From the NCBI GenBank assembly GCA_030280995.1, contig JASXTE010000015.1, forward strand, positions 19,827,001 to 19,891,000: a DNA stretch of 64,000 bases. The letters are read 5' to 3'. This DNA is from Hemileia vastatrix. Its lineage: Eukaryota > Basidiomycota > Pucciniomycetes > Pucciniales > Zaghouaniaceae. Below the pieces are notes generated by a model, which was given only the letters and a program-made list of their open reading frames with translations, was not told the DNA's origin and searched no databases. This document shows positions 33,414-44,496 of the stretch, one piece after another (within the stretch, counting starts at the first letter, position 1; each line of letters opens with the position of its first letter). A program made the position numbers and the translations under genes.

Positions 33414-33454
<41 letters not shown>
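33054..33454. repeat. AAAAG pentanucleotide satellite and poly-A
   Basis: About 70 nearly perfect copies of AAAAG (33060-33413) run into about 40 A. The 150- to 184-codon open frames here, on both strands, are by-products of a repeat without stop codons. Confidence 0.95.
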
Positions 33455-33455
<1 letters not shown>

Positions 33456-33708
33456 ACATGGGCACCTGATAGCAGGTGCTGCTCCCTGAACAATGAGCAC
33501 ACTATAGGCTCGTGTTGTGCAATATCAAAATCAAAATTGACTCTTAAAATTAAAACTGAAGATAGGGATAAACACCTGTGATTAGGTGTCACTTGATTTT
33601 TTTGCGGTGTTCCTCGATTTGTATTTGTTTAGGTATTGAAGAAGCAAGATTAGTGAAACTTGATATTAGAATGCCATCTCCCAAACTGTGTGTAAGGTAG
33701 TGAGTGTC
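33455..33708. other. Unassigned 250 bp before element 3
   Basis: No gene is seen. GCACCTGATAGCAGGTGC near 33462-33479 forms a short inverted repeat. Confidence 0.4.
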
Positions 33709-33970
33709 TGTTAGCCAGGCTGCTAGACTTACCCAGTAAAATAATTAATTATTTACTGGGAGGAAGCCACACATTTTTTATTTCTTATTTTATTATTAAT
33801 TATAGTTTATTTACTTTAAAGTTACTTGTAATAAGTTAACTGATTACAAAAAGTAAATTTAGTAAATATTTAAAATTAATATTAATGTCCCTTATATTTT
33901 TTTATGTCCTAACACCATGCTCAATGGCAGGTTAAATGAAATAAAAAATTAATATTAAAATAAAATAAAT
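33709..33970 (+). repeat. 5' LTR of element 3, truncated
   Basis: It starts TGTTAGCCAGGCTGCTAGAC and follows the 3' LTR at 44497 closely up to the Harbinger-1 insertion. Sequence beyond that insertion does not continue the LTR. Confidence 0.75.
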
Positions 33971-34052
33971 AGGGGGTATCAATGTTCAGGGATCCGCAAT
34001 TAGGGATCAGGAATTTTTTTTCCCGGGATCAGACATTATTAATTGTGGAAGA

Positions 34053-34088
34053 TTCTTATCCACTAGCCCCAGGGCTAGTGGATAAGAA
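34053..34088. repeat. Perfect 17-bp palindrome near Harbinger-1 left end
   Basis: TTCTTATCCACTAGCCC and its exact inverse are separated by two bases (CA), about 80 bp inside the left terminus. It could be a subterminal binding site for the transposase or MYB-like protein, or a remnant of another small element. Confidence 0.85.
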
Positions 34089-34356
34089 ATCCACGATAAT
34101 GCATTATCCCGCCTCTTATACCCCAATTTCCATTCCTAATTCCTGATCCCAAACTCATCACATCCATGATGGATTTGCAAGAAAGTCACATGACTCATAA
34201 TTGCTGATGCCATCCTTAAGTCTTTCCTCACTCTATGCCACTTAATTTTGGTGGCGAACACTTAAGTTTTTTTCTATCTACACACCTCAACTGCACATTT
34301 GGCGGTGAATTTCCACTTCCCACTTCTCTCATCACATATCCCTTCCACCGACAACA

Positions 34357-35619
34357 ATGAAGCACCTCTCTACTAGGAAGCTACTTCACTCAACAATGAA
34401 TGCTATCACTTTTCTTTTAGTTCTTTACTATAAATCTGACTCTGATTTGGAAGATGCTTTAGCTTATATGTGTTTTCTTTCCAAAAAGTGTTACATCATC
34501 ACCAGGGGGCCAAATCTTTATCATGATCCCTGATATGATCTGGCCTCCATTCTCAACATTCCTCATTTAAACTTCACACAACTTTTTAGAACTTCTCCCA
34601 ATTCTTTCTTCAAACTTTATCAACTTATTTCTGAACATCCTATCTTCCATAACAATTCTCATAACAAACAGCATAATCCTACCATCCAACTTGCTGTTGC
34701 TCTATGTCGCTTTGGCTCAAATGGAAATGGTGCTGCCGTAAGAAGTTTGGATAATCTCTTTAACATAGGATATGGTACCGTGATATTATACACCAAGCGC
34801 TGTATGATTGCTATCCTTTCCCTCAAGTCTCAAACTCTTGCTTGGCCAACTCCAGAACAGTGACTTGAATCCTCTCAAGTAATGCAAGCTGAAGGTTTCC
34901 CTGGCTGTATAGGTTTTGTTGATGGCACAACCATCCCTTTGAGTCAAAAGCCTGCTCATGATGGCAACCATTATTTTGATTGCCAAAAAAGGTTTCTTCA
35001 AAATCTTCTCCAAGTTCTCATCTTTTACAATCTAACTTTTTATCTTCTTTCTAGATACTCTATTGCCATTCAACTTGTATGCGATGTCAATAAAAAATTT
35101 ATTGCTTTTCACAGTGGCTGCCCTGGATCATGTCATGACTCTTCTGTCTTCCAAAGAATGAGGATTTCTCAATCCCCTGACTCATACTTTGACGAATCTC
35201 AGTACCTCCTTGCAGACTCAGCATATGCAAGTGGAAAGTACATTATACCTGCTTTCCGTGGTGCAACTTCAGAAAATGACCCCAAAACTGCCTTTAATTA
35301 TCACCTTGCACAATCAAGAGTACAAATTGAACATGCTATAGGTATTTTAAAGGGACGATTTTCTAGTCTTCGGGAGCTCAGAATCCAATTTCAAAAAAAA
35401 TTGGAGATCAAAACTGCAAATCATTGGATCTTGACTTCCGTAATACTCCACAATATTCTAGCTGATTTAAAGGATGAGTAGAATGATCTTTATGAAGAAG
35501 AGGATCCTGAACCACCACCAGCACTCCCCTCCCTTTATTCACAAATCATTCAATCAACCAGCATACGCTCCATTATAATGCCAATTACTCTCCAACATTT
35601 CACTTTGCAACACTTTTAA
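34357..35619 (+). pseudogene. Harbinger-1 DDE transposase
   Basis: About 400 codons with one 63-base intron (34992-35054, GTTTCT...TTCTAG) that keeps frame. It matches the DDE superfamily 4 (PIF/Harbinger) type. FVDGTT carries the first Asp (34921), LADSAYA the second (35215), and IEHAIGILKGRF the Glu (35329), so the catalytic triad is kept. Three in-frame stops (TGA 34531, TGA 34861, TAG 35479) inactivate it. After the last stop the frame continues with an acidic, Pro-rich tail to TAA 35617. It lies upstream of the dioxygenase on the same strand. Confidence 0.85.
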
Positions 35620-36826
35620 TTTTTAATTTTTATGTTTTCATACTTTCCAAATGTCCTCTTTGTGTACTTAATTCACTTGATTTTGTATTTTGGTTTGTTG
35701 TATATTCATTTTTTTTTTGAATTTACAGTGAATATCTTTTTTTTGGATGGCTCATTGGTTTTCTTTCACCAGCTCAACATGAAATCGCATATTTTCTGAA
35801 ATTGCATATTTTGTCAGTGATTTTTTTTTTCATTCATCCCTCATATCCTTTTCCTATTCTCCTCCAACATCCCTCAAACAATTTGGTTTCATTCATTTTG
35901 TCATCTCATCTCTCCAGGTAAGTCATTTTATTCTTTTTTTTTTGATTTTTTGATTACTAATTATAATTTTTTTTTGTTTTTTTCTGTTTATTTTATTTTA
36001 TTTATCTAAATTTTTTTTGTAAGTGGTTATTTTGGATTTCAATGGTATAATTAACCTTTTTTTTCTCTCCCTCTTTACTTTCTTTTTTAGCTCCATCACC
36101 CTACTCTTCATCCCTCCTTGGCATGGTCATTATCCCCCCTTTCCCTTATTTCACTTTTTTTTGGCTCCATTTCATTGAAACACATACATTGCACATTCTT
36201 TATGCATTTCACTTACTCCATATTCAATTTACCCACAATTCCAACATCAATCTTTCTCACTCTATTTTTCCTACTTTTCAATCAAGGTAAGTTTCATCTC
36301 CTTTTTTTCATGCCTATATGATATCTCATTCCTTGTATGAAAACTTCATACTTAAATATATGTATGACTCTTATCTGGATAACAGTGAACTTATAAAACT
36401 CCTTTTGATCTCATCTTCATTACCACTTTTCAAGTTTTTGTAAAATTTTGAAAATCAGACTCGGAATTAGGGTTAGGTTTATTCAAATCTAATGTTCTTT
36501 TTACTGAAGATTTTCCTGAAGGCTACCTTTCATTTCCTACAAACAGATTTGAATTTGATTCAGTGGTTGCTGAGATATTGACCGTTAAAGTTGAGCCTTT
36601 TTTTTCCCAATTTAAATTTTTATTTCATTTTTTTATGTAACAAATTAGGGTTAGGTTTATTTAAATCACATGTCTTTTAAATGAAGATTCTACTAAAGCA
36701 TATCTTTCATTTCCCACAAACAGGTTTGAATTAGGTTCAGTGGTTGCTGAGATTTTGACCTTTGAAGTTGAGCCTTTTTTCCAAATTTCACTTGTCTTAT
36801 TTCACATTTTTATATTGCATATTTAG
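35620..36826 (+). other. Harbinger-1 interior, probable 5' exons and introns
   Basis: AT-rich DNA with candidate splice sites (CCAG/GTAAGTC at 35918, TTTTTTAG ending near 36090, AAGGTAAGTT near 36287). It probably holds the 5' part of the dioxygenase gene. A segment of about 150 bp is duplicated (36461-36610 and 36645-36780; shared block CAGTGGTTGCTGAGAT). A single inverted copy sits in Harbinger-2 (about 51228-51378). No firm exon is called. Confidence 0.5.
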
Positions 36827-37451
36827 AGGATAAGGATTCTGAAACTCTTATATGATTATTATCTAGGCATATATTCGTTGCTCACAAATATCACTAAAGC
36901 TCAAAAAGATGAAGATTTTTGCTCATGGGACACTCTACCTTCCTTTAACTCTTTTCTTGCTCTTCAACTCAAAAAGCTCTGTAATAAAGCATTTGAAAAA
37001 AATCATGAACTTGCAACCAAAGTTGGAATACCAAATTGGTGTGACTCCAAATGGGAAGATATCAGCCACAAATATCTTTTATTTTCTAATGTTATTATCA
37101 CTCATTCTGGATTCCACAATAGGATTCATATCGATAGGAATGATGCTAATTTTCTTACTTTTGGTATATTCTCATATATCAATCCAATAACTGGCCAACC
37201 AAACCATCTCCAGCTAAAATCAAAGGACATGGTTTATATTTTCCAGAACACCGGTGCATCATTGATTTTGGTTTTGGAAATGGTATCATCGAAACTATTT
37301 GGAATTCTTCTAAGGATAATCATCAAATGACCAAAGCTCCTCCTGGTTTGGAATCCTGTCAAGATTTAACACATTTTGGTTGCTCATTTCAAATCAGTAA
37401 TAAGTTCATACAAAGAATCAATAAGGTAAAGAAAGAAGGTAAAGTTAATTG
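36827..37451 (+). pseudogene. Tet-like 2OG-Fe(II) dioxygenase carried by Harbinger-1
   Basis: An exon beginning after a TTTAG acceptor conserved in Harbinger-2 encodes about 205 residues. FHNRIHIDRNDAN supplies an HxD iron motif (37127-37135). After INPITGQP a 1-base indel shifts frame, and GHGLYFPEH..IIDFGFGNGIIE..IWNSSKDNHQ follows with the distal His (37320). The tail is APPGLESC..LTHFGCSFQI. The order of HxD, IDFG, IW and distal His fits the Tet/JBP-like 2OG-Fe(II) oxygenase family expanded in rusts and mushrooms. TET proteins oxidise 5-methylcytosine; the substrate here is unknown. The same protein is kept in Harbinger-2 with different breaks, so it belongs to the transposon rather than being host DNA caught by chance. 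Assignment is from memory of the family. Confidence 0.65.
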
Positions 37452-38336
37452 ATTTAAAAAAACTTTATCTAGATCCAAAAAGTATGGGGATTAGAGTTGT
37501 CATTGAAAATTTTATATTTTTTCATAAATTTTTAATAAATATTTTTTATATATCAATTTGCTCAAGTAATGTGATGAGCCAACGACCTTTGGTTGTATAA
37601 CAGGTAATCATGATAACATTTATTTGTTTCATGGGGTTCCCCTAGCCTATACCTGTGGAAAGTCCCAAACTTAGTTTCTAGACTTGATCTGCATTTTGGC
37701 TTGAAGAATTGTCATTACTTTAAACTAGGGAAATTGATATATATTAGATATTTATTTAATAATTTATGTAATTATATTAAATTTAGATGACTTCCACCAC
37801 TTACTTCAATAAAATGCAGGGGGGGGGTATTGCCAAATTTTCAAATCTGACATGTGAAATTGATGACTTAGAAAAATTTTAGTGATACCCACCCCTTGCT
37901 TCAATAAAATGCGGGGGAGACTATTGCCAATTTTTTAAAACAAATAGAATTTTTTTGACTTGTAAATATTTTGGTGAAAATTTTTTGGTGCTACCTGTCC
38001 CTTACTTCAATAAAATCCATGGGGGGTTTTGCCAAAATTTCTTATAAGACTTGTGAAATTCTTGACATGTAAGAATTTTTGGGATACCAGTAAAATGCAG
38101 GAGGTAGTAAAGCCAAATTTTCATATAAGACTTTCAAGATTCATGATATGAAAGAATTTTTGTGATACCCACCCCTTACTTCAAAAAAATCCAGGGGTGG
38201 GGGATTGTCAAATTTTCAAAGGAGACATGAAAATTTTATTTAAAAAAAGTGGGAGAGTAATGAAATAAAGGAAACTATTGGAAATTTTATGTACAAATAA
38301 ATATGAACAGTTGAAGTGTGAGAGAAATAAAACAAA
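37452..38336. repeat. Minisatellite of about 105 bp in Harbinger-1
   Basis: From about 37780 to 38225 four to five diverged units share the block GATACCCACCCCTTACTTCA, then AATAAAATGCAGGGGG and TTGCCAAATTTTC. The 330 bases before and 110 after show no gene. Confidence 0.75.
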
Positions 38337-39741
38337 CTAGTCATACAATAATTTCTTTAAACATTCAATTTCCTCAAGAGATTTATTGGCTTTAACACAT
38401 TCTATCAAGAAATCTTTCTTTTTGGAATTTTCTTCATGATCAAACTTATATTTCATCTGCTCTAATAGGTTTTGATGTTCGAGTGTTTTCTCCTCTTTTT
38501 TTGATTTTTCAATACTTAGAGTTAACTCAAACTTCTTCTCCTCCAAATCTTGGGCCCAATCATCCTTCCGTAAAGAGAGCTGGTACTTCCTCTCCTCCAA
38601 ATCTTGGGCCTGATCATTCTTCCGTAAAGAGAGCTGGTACTTCCTCTCTTCCAAATCTTGTAGCCTATCATCCCTCCTTAAAAAGAGCTCATATTTCTTC
38701 TTTTCCAAGCTTAGAGTATCTTTAGCAATTTCTACTTGTTCTAGAGTGATAATAAAAAATAATATAAAGTAGAAGAAAAGTAGAGTAAAGTAATAAGAGG
38801 TATGGTATCACTTACCAGCATCACGTTTCTCTAAAAATTGTTCCATAGACAAAAAAGGGGGTGTGTGATGAAGTATCTCTTTTTCATCTTCTTTGGGAGT
38901 GGAAATTTAGACTACTTGAAGCCCTAGGCTTCTTGTTCAAGGTCATATTTTCCTCCTTATCATTGTCACTACCTTCAGACTCAGTTGATTGAGGATCCTG
39001 GGTTTGTTTGTCAGCCTTTTAAGAAATAAGAAAAAGATAAGTAAATAAAAAATAGAAATGATAAGATAAAAGAAAAAAGAAACAGACCTGAGTTAGATTT
39101 GGTTGGGTTAAATCACCTATAGGATCTACAGAAAAGCTATCTAGATTTGTCTCATTCAAATGAGGGGAGGCTTGAGTGGAGGAAGAGGATGGGAAAAGAT
39201 TTGCTTAAACATCATGTTCGGAGATAGGATCTTCTCCATCCAACATGTTTACAGGATTAACATCGGCTCTCTCTCCATATATTGCACCCATCTCTTTAAA
39301 GTAAGGACATAAATATTCAAGTTTATTGTCTATGGATTTGATACCCTTAGTTATATCAATGTTGGTAACCCCAAAACCAGTGGAAGATGAAAGAGCCTTT
39401 GCCTTCTTGTATTTGGCTCGGTAATGCTTGAAGCGTTCAGACATCTGTTTAGGCAAAAGATAAATCCTTCACTTGGTCTTATTCCGTAATTCATTTGCCA
39501 TTAGAAGATAGCCATTAACTTTTGATGTGGGGGACCGTCCTACTTTAGTGGCATACTCAGTACCAAAACAAGAATCATAGTTAGATTTGGTTTTCAGCCA
39601 GTTGATAAGAATGAGATGTTCATCTTTTTTTAATTGAACGGTCTTTGATTTCTCAGCTGAGCGGGGGAAAGAGGAAGTAGTGGGAATTGAAGAACAACTG
39701 GGTGATGGCTGCCTTTGAGAAGATCTAGGATGACAAGGCAT
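38337..39741 (-). pseudogene. Harbinger-1 SANT/MYB-like protein
   Basis: Three exons on the minus strand: 39741-39088, 39015-38816 and 38740-38337, with GT...AG junctions (GTCTGT...AAAAG; GTAAGT...CTCTAG). The N-terminal part has a SANT/MYB-like helical pattern (LKKDEHLILINWLKTK..YDSCFG, then KQMSERFKHYRAKYKKAKA). The C-terminal part is a charged coiled coil built of 18-residue repeats (LRKDDWAQDLEERKYQLS type, 54-base period). It is broken by TGA 39471, TAA at 39205-39207 and a 1-base shift near 38900. MYB-like partners help PIF/Harbinger transposases bind DNA and enter the nucleus. A damaged copy lies on the plus strand at 49694 in Harbinger-2. Confidence 0.7.
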
Positions 39742-40092
39742 GTTATTATAAATGAAGATGAAAAGGAGCAGAAACAAGCAGATGAGATAGCGAGATGAAA
39801 AGGAGAAGAATTAAATAGATGAAATGGGGAGAAATTCTGAGCGGATAGAATGAACAGGATGGGATGAGAATGGAAGTGCACAGCAAGGTAGAAGGCTGGG
39901 ATATCCAGAAAGTTGTCCAAGATGTGGTTATCAAATATTGAGGATAAAAATGTCAGATAAGAGGTGAACATTGACACGTAAAGTGTCTAATAACCCAATT
40001 ATTAGCAAAAATAATTGCGGAAGATAATTGGGGTATGCAGATTATTTTCCGCAATTAATTTAATTACGGATCGGTCAACATTGATACCCCCT

Positions 40093-40649
40093 ATTATATA
40101 TATATATATATATATTTAATTATTTCAGTTGACCTTCTGTCCTGATAATTAAAATATTATATTATTGTTTCAGTTGAAAAATTGTCCTGGCAGTAAAATA
40201 ATAGATATATAAAATTAATTGAATTACTTATATTAAATTATTTCAGTTGACATTAAGTCCTGGTAATTAAATTTTTTCAGTTGACTCTTAGTCCTGATAA
40301 TTATCAACATACATATTAGTAATTAATTGAGAATTGTGTTAATTATTCCAGTTGACTATTTTTCCTGATAATTAATAAATTATTTTATTATTTCAGTTGA
40401 TTTATTTTAAATCCTGGTAATAAAATATTAATATCTTAATTTAATAAATAATAATTGTGATTATTATTTCAGTTGATTTTTTGTCCTGATAAACATTATA
40501 TCTTCATTATTACAGTTGATTAAATAATCCTGATAATTTATTATATACTTGAAATATTGTTATTTTTCTCTTATTTTCTTTCAACAAAGTGAGATAATAA
40601 CTGATTAAATTTTAGTATTTCTTTCTCTCACTTCAGGTTATCTACAAAA
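40093..40649 (+). repeat. Leader array of element 3, eight diverged units
   Basis: Between Harbinger-1 and the first ATG, TTTCAGTTGAC followed by about seven bases and TCCTGATAATTA recurs about eight times (near 40122, 40168, 40241, 40274, 40349, 40392, 40468, 40511) at uneven spacing. The place corresponds to the gypsy leader. Confidence 0.7.
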
Positions 40650-41259
40650 ATGACTTATCAAAGTGCTTCTACTGCCCATGATGAGGAACTAGACTTGATT
40701 GATTATGATGAGACTTCTGTAAGCTCTCCTTTGACTACAAAAAATTTCTCAAATTAATCAATTATTGAACCAATCAGGATGTGGAAATGCAAGACATAGA
40801 AATAAAAGTGGAAAAAACTGCTCTGGATCAAAAGCCTTCAATGAACCCCCCAGAAGAGCTTCCAAAATGACTCAAGACAAAAAAGATGCCCTTGCAACAG
40901 CGATTCAGAAATATCTCCATTCACATCAAGGAGTTGAGGGCAGAGAATCTCAAACTGAGGTCAAAAGTAGAAATTATAGAAGCAAAGGTAAGAAACATAG
41001 AATCCTTTCTTCAAGAGAAGAGGAAACCTCCTCCAGCACCAAAAGCCCTTTCACAATTTGCCCCTCAACAACAGGAAAAGGTGGAAGTTTCAAAATGACA
41101 ATGGGACTGGTTAAACACTCAGTGGGACTACCTCCAGGCCCAAAAACAACAACAGAAAGCACCTCAGGCAGGTCCTTCCAGAACACATCAGTTCAACCCA
41201 ACACCACCTCACCCCTACCAAGGAGGAAGAAAGAGGAAGAACATTCACAATGGGGATGA
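40650..41259 (+). pseudogene. ORF1/gag 5' region of element 3
   Basis: ATG 40650 opens a 23-codon acidic exon, then GTAAGC at 40719 and CAG ending at 40777, matching intron 1 of element 1. The second exon keeps the ORF1 frame (HIKELRAEN, GPSRT, PHPYQ), interrupted by two TGA codons. A second overlapping frame (164 codons, 40765-41259), corresponding to the Gag-Pol frame of element 1, is also open here. Everything that follows in Gag is deleted. Confidence 0.65.
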
Positions 41260-44200
41260 ATGGGAAGAGAAAATTTAAGATTTCCTCCCACAAAAAATTA
41301 TTAACACCAGGATTGAACACATGTCATTCTGTAGTTCAATATAAAGGAAGATCTACAAGAGAAATGCCTTCCCTTTTTTCTGAAATTGACAATGCTTCTT
41401 TTGGAGAACAACTTTCTGGCGAGGAAAAAGATTCCATCATTCAATTGATAAAATCTTTTCCTATGGCCTTTGCTCATGGGTCACATGAACTAGGATTAGC
41501 TAAAGAAGAAATGAAACTTTTATTATCTTGTCCATTAACTGAAATACCACCTAGTTTAAAGAAGAAGCCTTATCCTGCTTCTCCTACAAAGAGAAAATAT
41601 ATTGAAGACAATATCTCTACCCTTTTAAAAATGAATATTAGTGAAAAGGAAGTTGAAACACCTAAGAATTGTGTTATCTCACCTGTCCTAATTTCTTATG
41701 AGAAAGATAAATCCAGGTTATGTGGTGATTATAGAGAATTAAGCACTTATACTGTTGATGATATCTATCCTTTACCCAGAATTAGCTCTATACATGCTAC
41801 CTTACAAGGTGCTAAATATATCAGCTGTTTAGATGGTAATAAAGGATATCACCAGGTACCTGTTGAGGAGAATTCTAAGAATTTTCTGATGATTGCCACC
41901 CATATGGGTATTTATAAGTATGTTAGGATGCCATTTGGCCCCAAAAAGGCCCCTTCAGTTTTTCAAAAAGTTATGGATAACACATTCCATCAGGAAATAA
42001 TTGAAGGTTGGCTGATGGTTTACATTGATGATATCATCATATTCTCTAAAAAAATTGAGGACCATCTTAACCACCTGTGTAAAGTGTTCCATAAGATGGA
42101 TAAGATAAATATGACACTTGCCTTGAAAAAATGCAAATTTGGTTTTCATTCCTTAAAAGTGCTTGGTCATGTTGTCTCAGGTTTGCAGATATGTGTTGAC
42201 CAAAACAAAGTGGCAGCCATACAACAGGTGAAAGCTCCTTCCACAGTTAGAGAGCTCCAGAGTTTTTTGGGAATGTGTGGATACTATAGACAGTATATTA
42301 AAAATTACCAGGTCATAGCATTACCCCTTACCAAATTAACTAGGAAAGATGTTGCTTTTCTCTAGAACAGTGAAAGACAAAGAGCTTTTGACACTATGAA
42401 ACATTGTTTGATGTCAGCACCAATTCTTGCTTTGCCTGACTTTAATCAACCATTTGTTTTATACACTGATGCCAATTTTATTGGTCTTGGTGCTGCTCTC
42501 CATCAAAAACAAATTATTAATGAAAAAGTTTCAAAAGTTGTAATTTGTTATATTTCAAGAACCTTAAGAAAAAGTGAATAGAAATATGGTGCCACTCAAT
42601 TAGAGTGCTTAGCAGTTGTGTGGGCTTTAGAAAAGCTTCATTATTACTTAGATGATCAAAAATTTGAATTAGTTACTGATTGCAGTGCTGTGAAATCCCT
42701 CTTAAGCTTGAAAACACCAAATAGACATATTTATAGATGGCAACTAGCTGTTCAAGAATACAGAGGTAGAATGACTATTATTCACAGGGCTTGAAATGTT
42801 CATTCAAATGTTGATATGCTGTCCAGATTACCTCTTCCAAATGATGTATCCAATCCAGCCTATGTACCTGAGGATGATACAGTACATATACATGGTATAT
42901 ACATTGTTGATATGGAAGAGGAACTGTTACAATTAATTCTGGATTAATATGATCAAGAGTCTGATTTAAATAAATTGGTTACAATCTTGAATGATCCAGA
43001 GAATACTTCTATTCAAGCATTGATAAAAACTCTTCCTCCAAATTACCAGAGTGCTTTGAGTAAAGGAAAGTTTTCCATTGAAGATGGTTATATTTACTAC
43101 AGGAGAAAACTGACCAATGTCATTGTTATTCCTCCTTCCATGAAAGAAACCATCTTAAAACTTTGTCATGATGACATATTAGCAGGACATTTTGATCTTG
43201 AGAAAACCATTATCAGAATTAAAAATCACTGCTTGGTGGGTTAATATGTCTGAAGACACCAAACTATATGTTGAATCCTGTGATTCTTGCCAAAAATCAA
43301 AAATATTGACTCGTAAAAGAGCTGGATCGATGCAACATATTGAATCTCCTGATGCACCATGGCAAATTATTAACATGAAAATTGTAGCAGGATTACCCAT
43401 TTCTGGGAAAGACAATTATAACTCTTTTTGGGTTATTGTGGACAGATTCTCAAAAATGTGTAAATTTATCCCTACCCACAAGGATGTTTCCACTAAAGAA
43501 TTAGCTTTCTTATGGTGGTCTCATATGTTTAATACTGCTGGTTTTCCAAATGCCATAATCTATGACAGAGACCTTAAATTTACTTCTGAATTTTGAATGT
43601 CTCTGATGGATGTTTGTGGTTGTGATCTGAAACTTTCTACTGCCCATCACCCCCAAACTGATGTATTAGCTGAAAGAATGATTCAGACTTTAGAAGACAT
43701 GATAAAAAGGTATTGTTCCTTTGGCCTTGAGTACAAAGACAATGACAGATTCACTCATGACTGGGTTAACTTACTTCCTGGTTTGGAATTTGCTTATAAT
43801 AGCACTGTTCATTCTGTTACTCAAAGAAAGCCTTTTGAGCTCTGGCTTGGATATGTTCCAAATACTCCTGCCCAAATTCTCAATAACAAAATACCTAAAT
43901 TGGATATACATCCTGGTGTAAAATCTTTTCTTCAAATGCAACAACTATGTAGAAATCATGCTCAAAAATGTATTGAAAAATCATTTGAATATGAGAAGAA
44001 AAGATGGGACAAATCCCATAAAGAACACACTTTTAAAAAGGGTGATGAAGTGTTGATTTCTACAGTCCACTTCAACTTACAAGGTAATAATAAATTAAAA
44101 GACCCATTTGTAGGTCCATTTGTAGTCAGAAGAATGGTTGGTGATAATGCAGTTGAATTTATCTTGTATTCTACATATGACAGAAAATATCCTGTTTTTC

Positions 44201-44463
44201 CAATATCTCTTTTGAAACCTTACACATTCAATAGTGATTTATTTCCCAAAAGGAGGGGAAGACCAAAAAAGACCCCTAATGAAATCACTGAGACAGCAGA
44301 AATTGATAAGATTCTAAATGACAGAATAGTTACTGCTGAAAAAGGTACTGAATACTTATTGTGATTCAAGAATAAATCTTCTGAATATGATTCTTGGATA
44401 CCTGGGAAAGAGCTATCTAATCTTCCTACTCTGCTAAAGAAATATAAAAAGAAAAAAATCATA
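41250..44463 (+). pseudogene. Pol of element 3 (RT-RH-IN)
   Basis: Aligned to element 1 it starts just before reverse transcriptase (GMNGKRKFKISS) and runs to the chromodomain-like end. YIDD is kept near 42024. Disabling changes are TAG 42363 (from Trp), TAG 42579, TGA 42793 (from Gly), TAA 42945, an insertion near 43229, TGA 43594 (from Trp) and TGA 44362. Protease is absent. Residues between breaks are mostly unchanged from element 1, so it is a close relative that has decayed. Confidence 0.88.
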
Positions 44464-44496
44464 GGATTTTTTATTTTATTTTTTAGAGTGAGGGAG

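Larger units (their letters stand above)
33971..40092 (+). mobile_element. Harbinger-1: PIF/Harbinger transposon with extra genes
   Basis: Terminal inverted repeats start AGGGGGTATCAATGTT at 33971 and end with the inverse at 40092, with further matching bases (GATCCG.AATTA). The flanks are TA-rich; TA on both sides fits the target site, but a 3-bp duplication cannot be shown. It encodes a DDE transposase (+), a Tet-like dioxygenase (+) and a SANT/MYB-like protein (-). Transposase plus MYB-like protein is the usual PIF/Harbinger pair; the dioxygenase is an addition. All three genes are broken by stops or indels. It lies inside the 5' LTR of element 3. Confidence 0.85.

Noticed and set aside
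33001..33592. Four overlapping open frames of 150-184 codons on both strands
   Set aside because: They are produced by the AAAAG repeat, which has no stop codons. They encode only KEKKR or FSFLF-type repeats.
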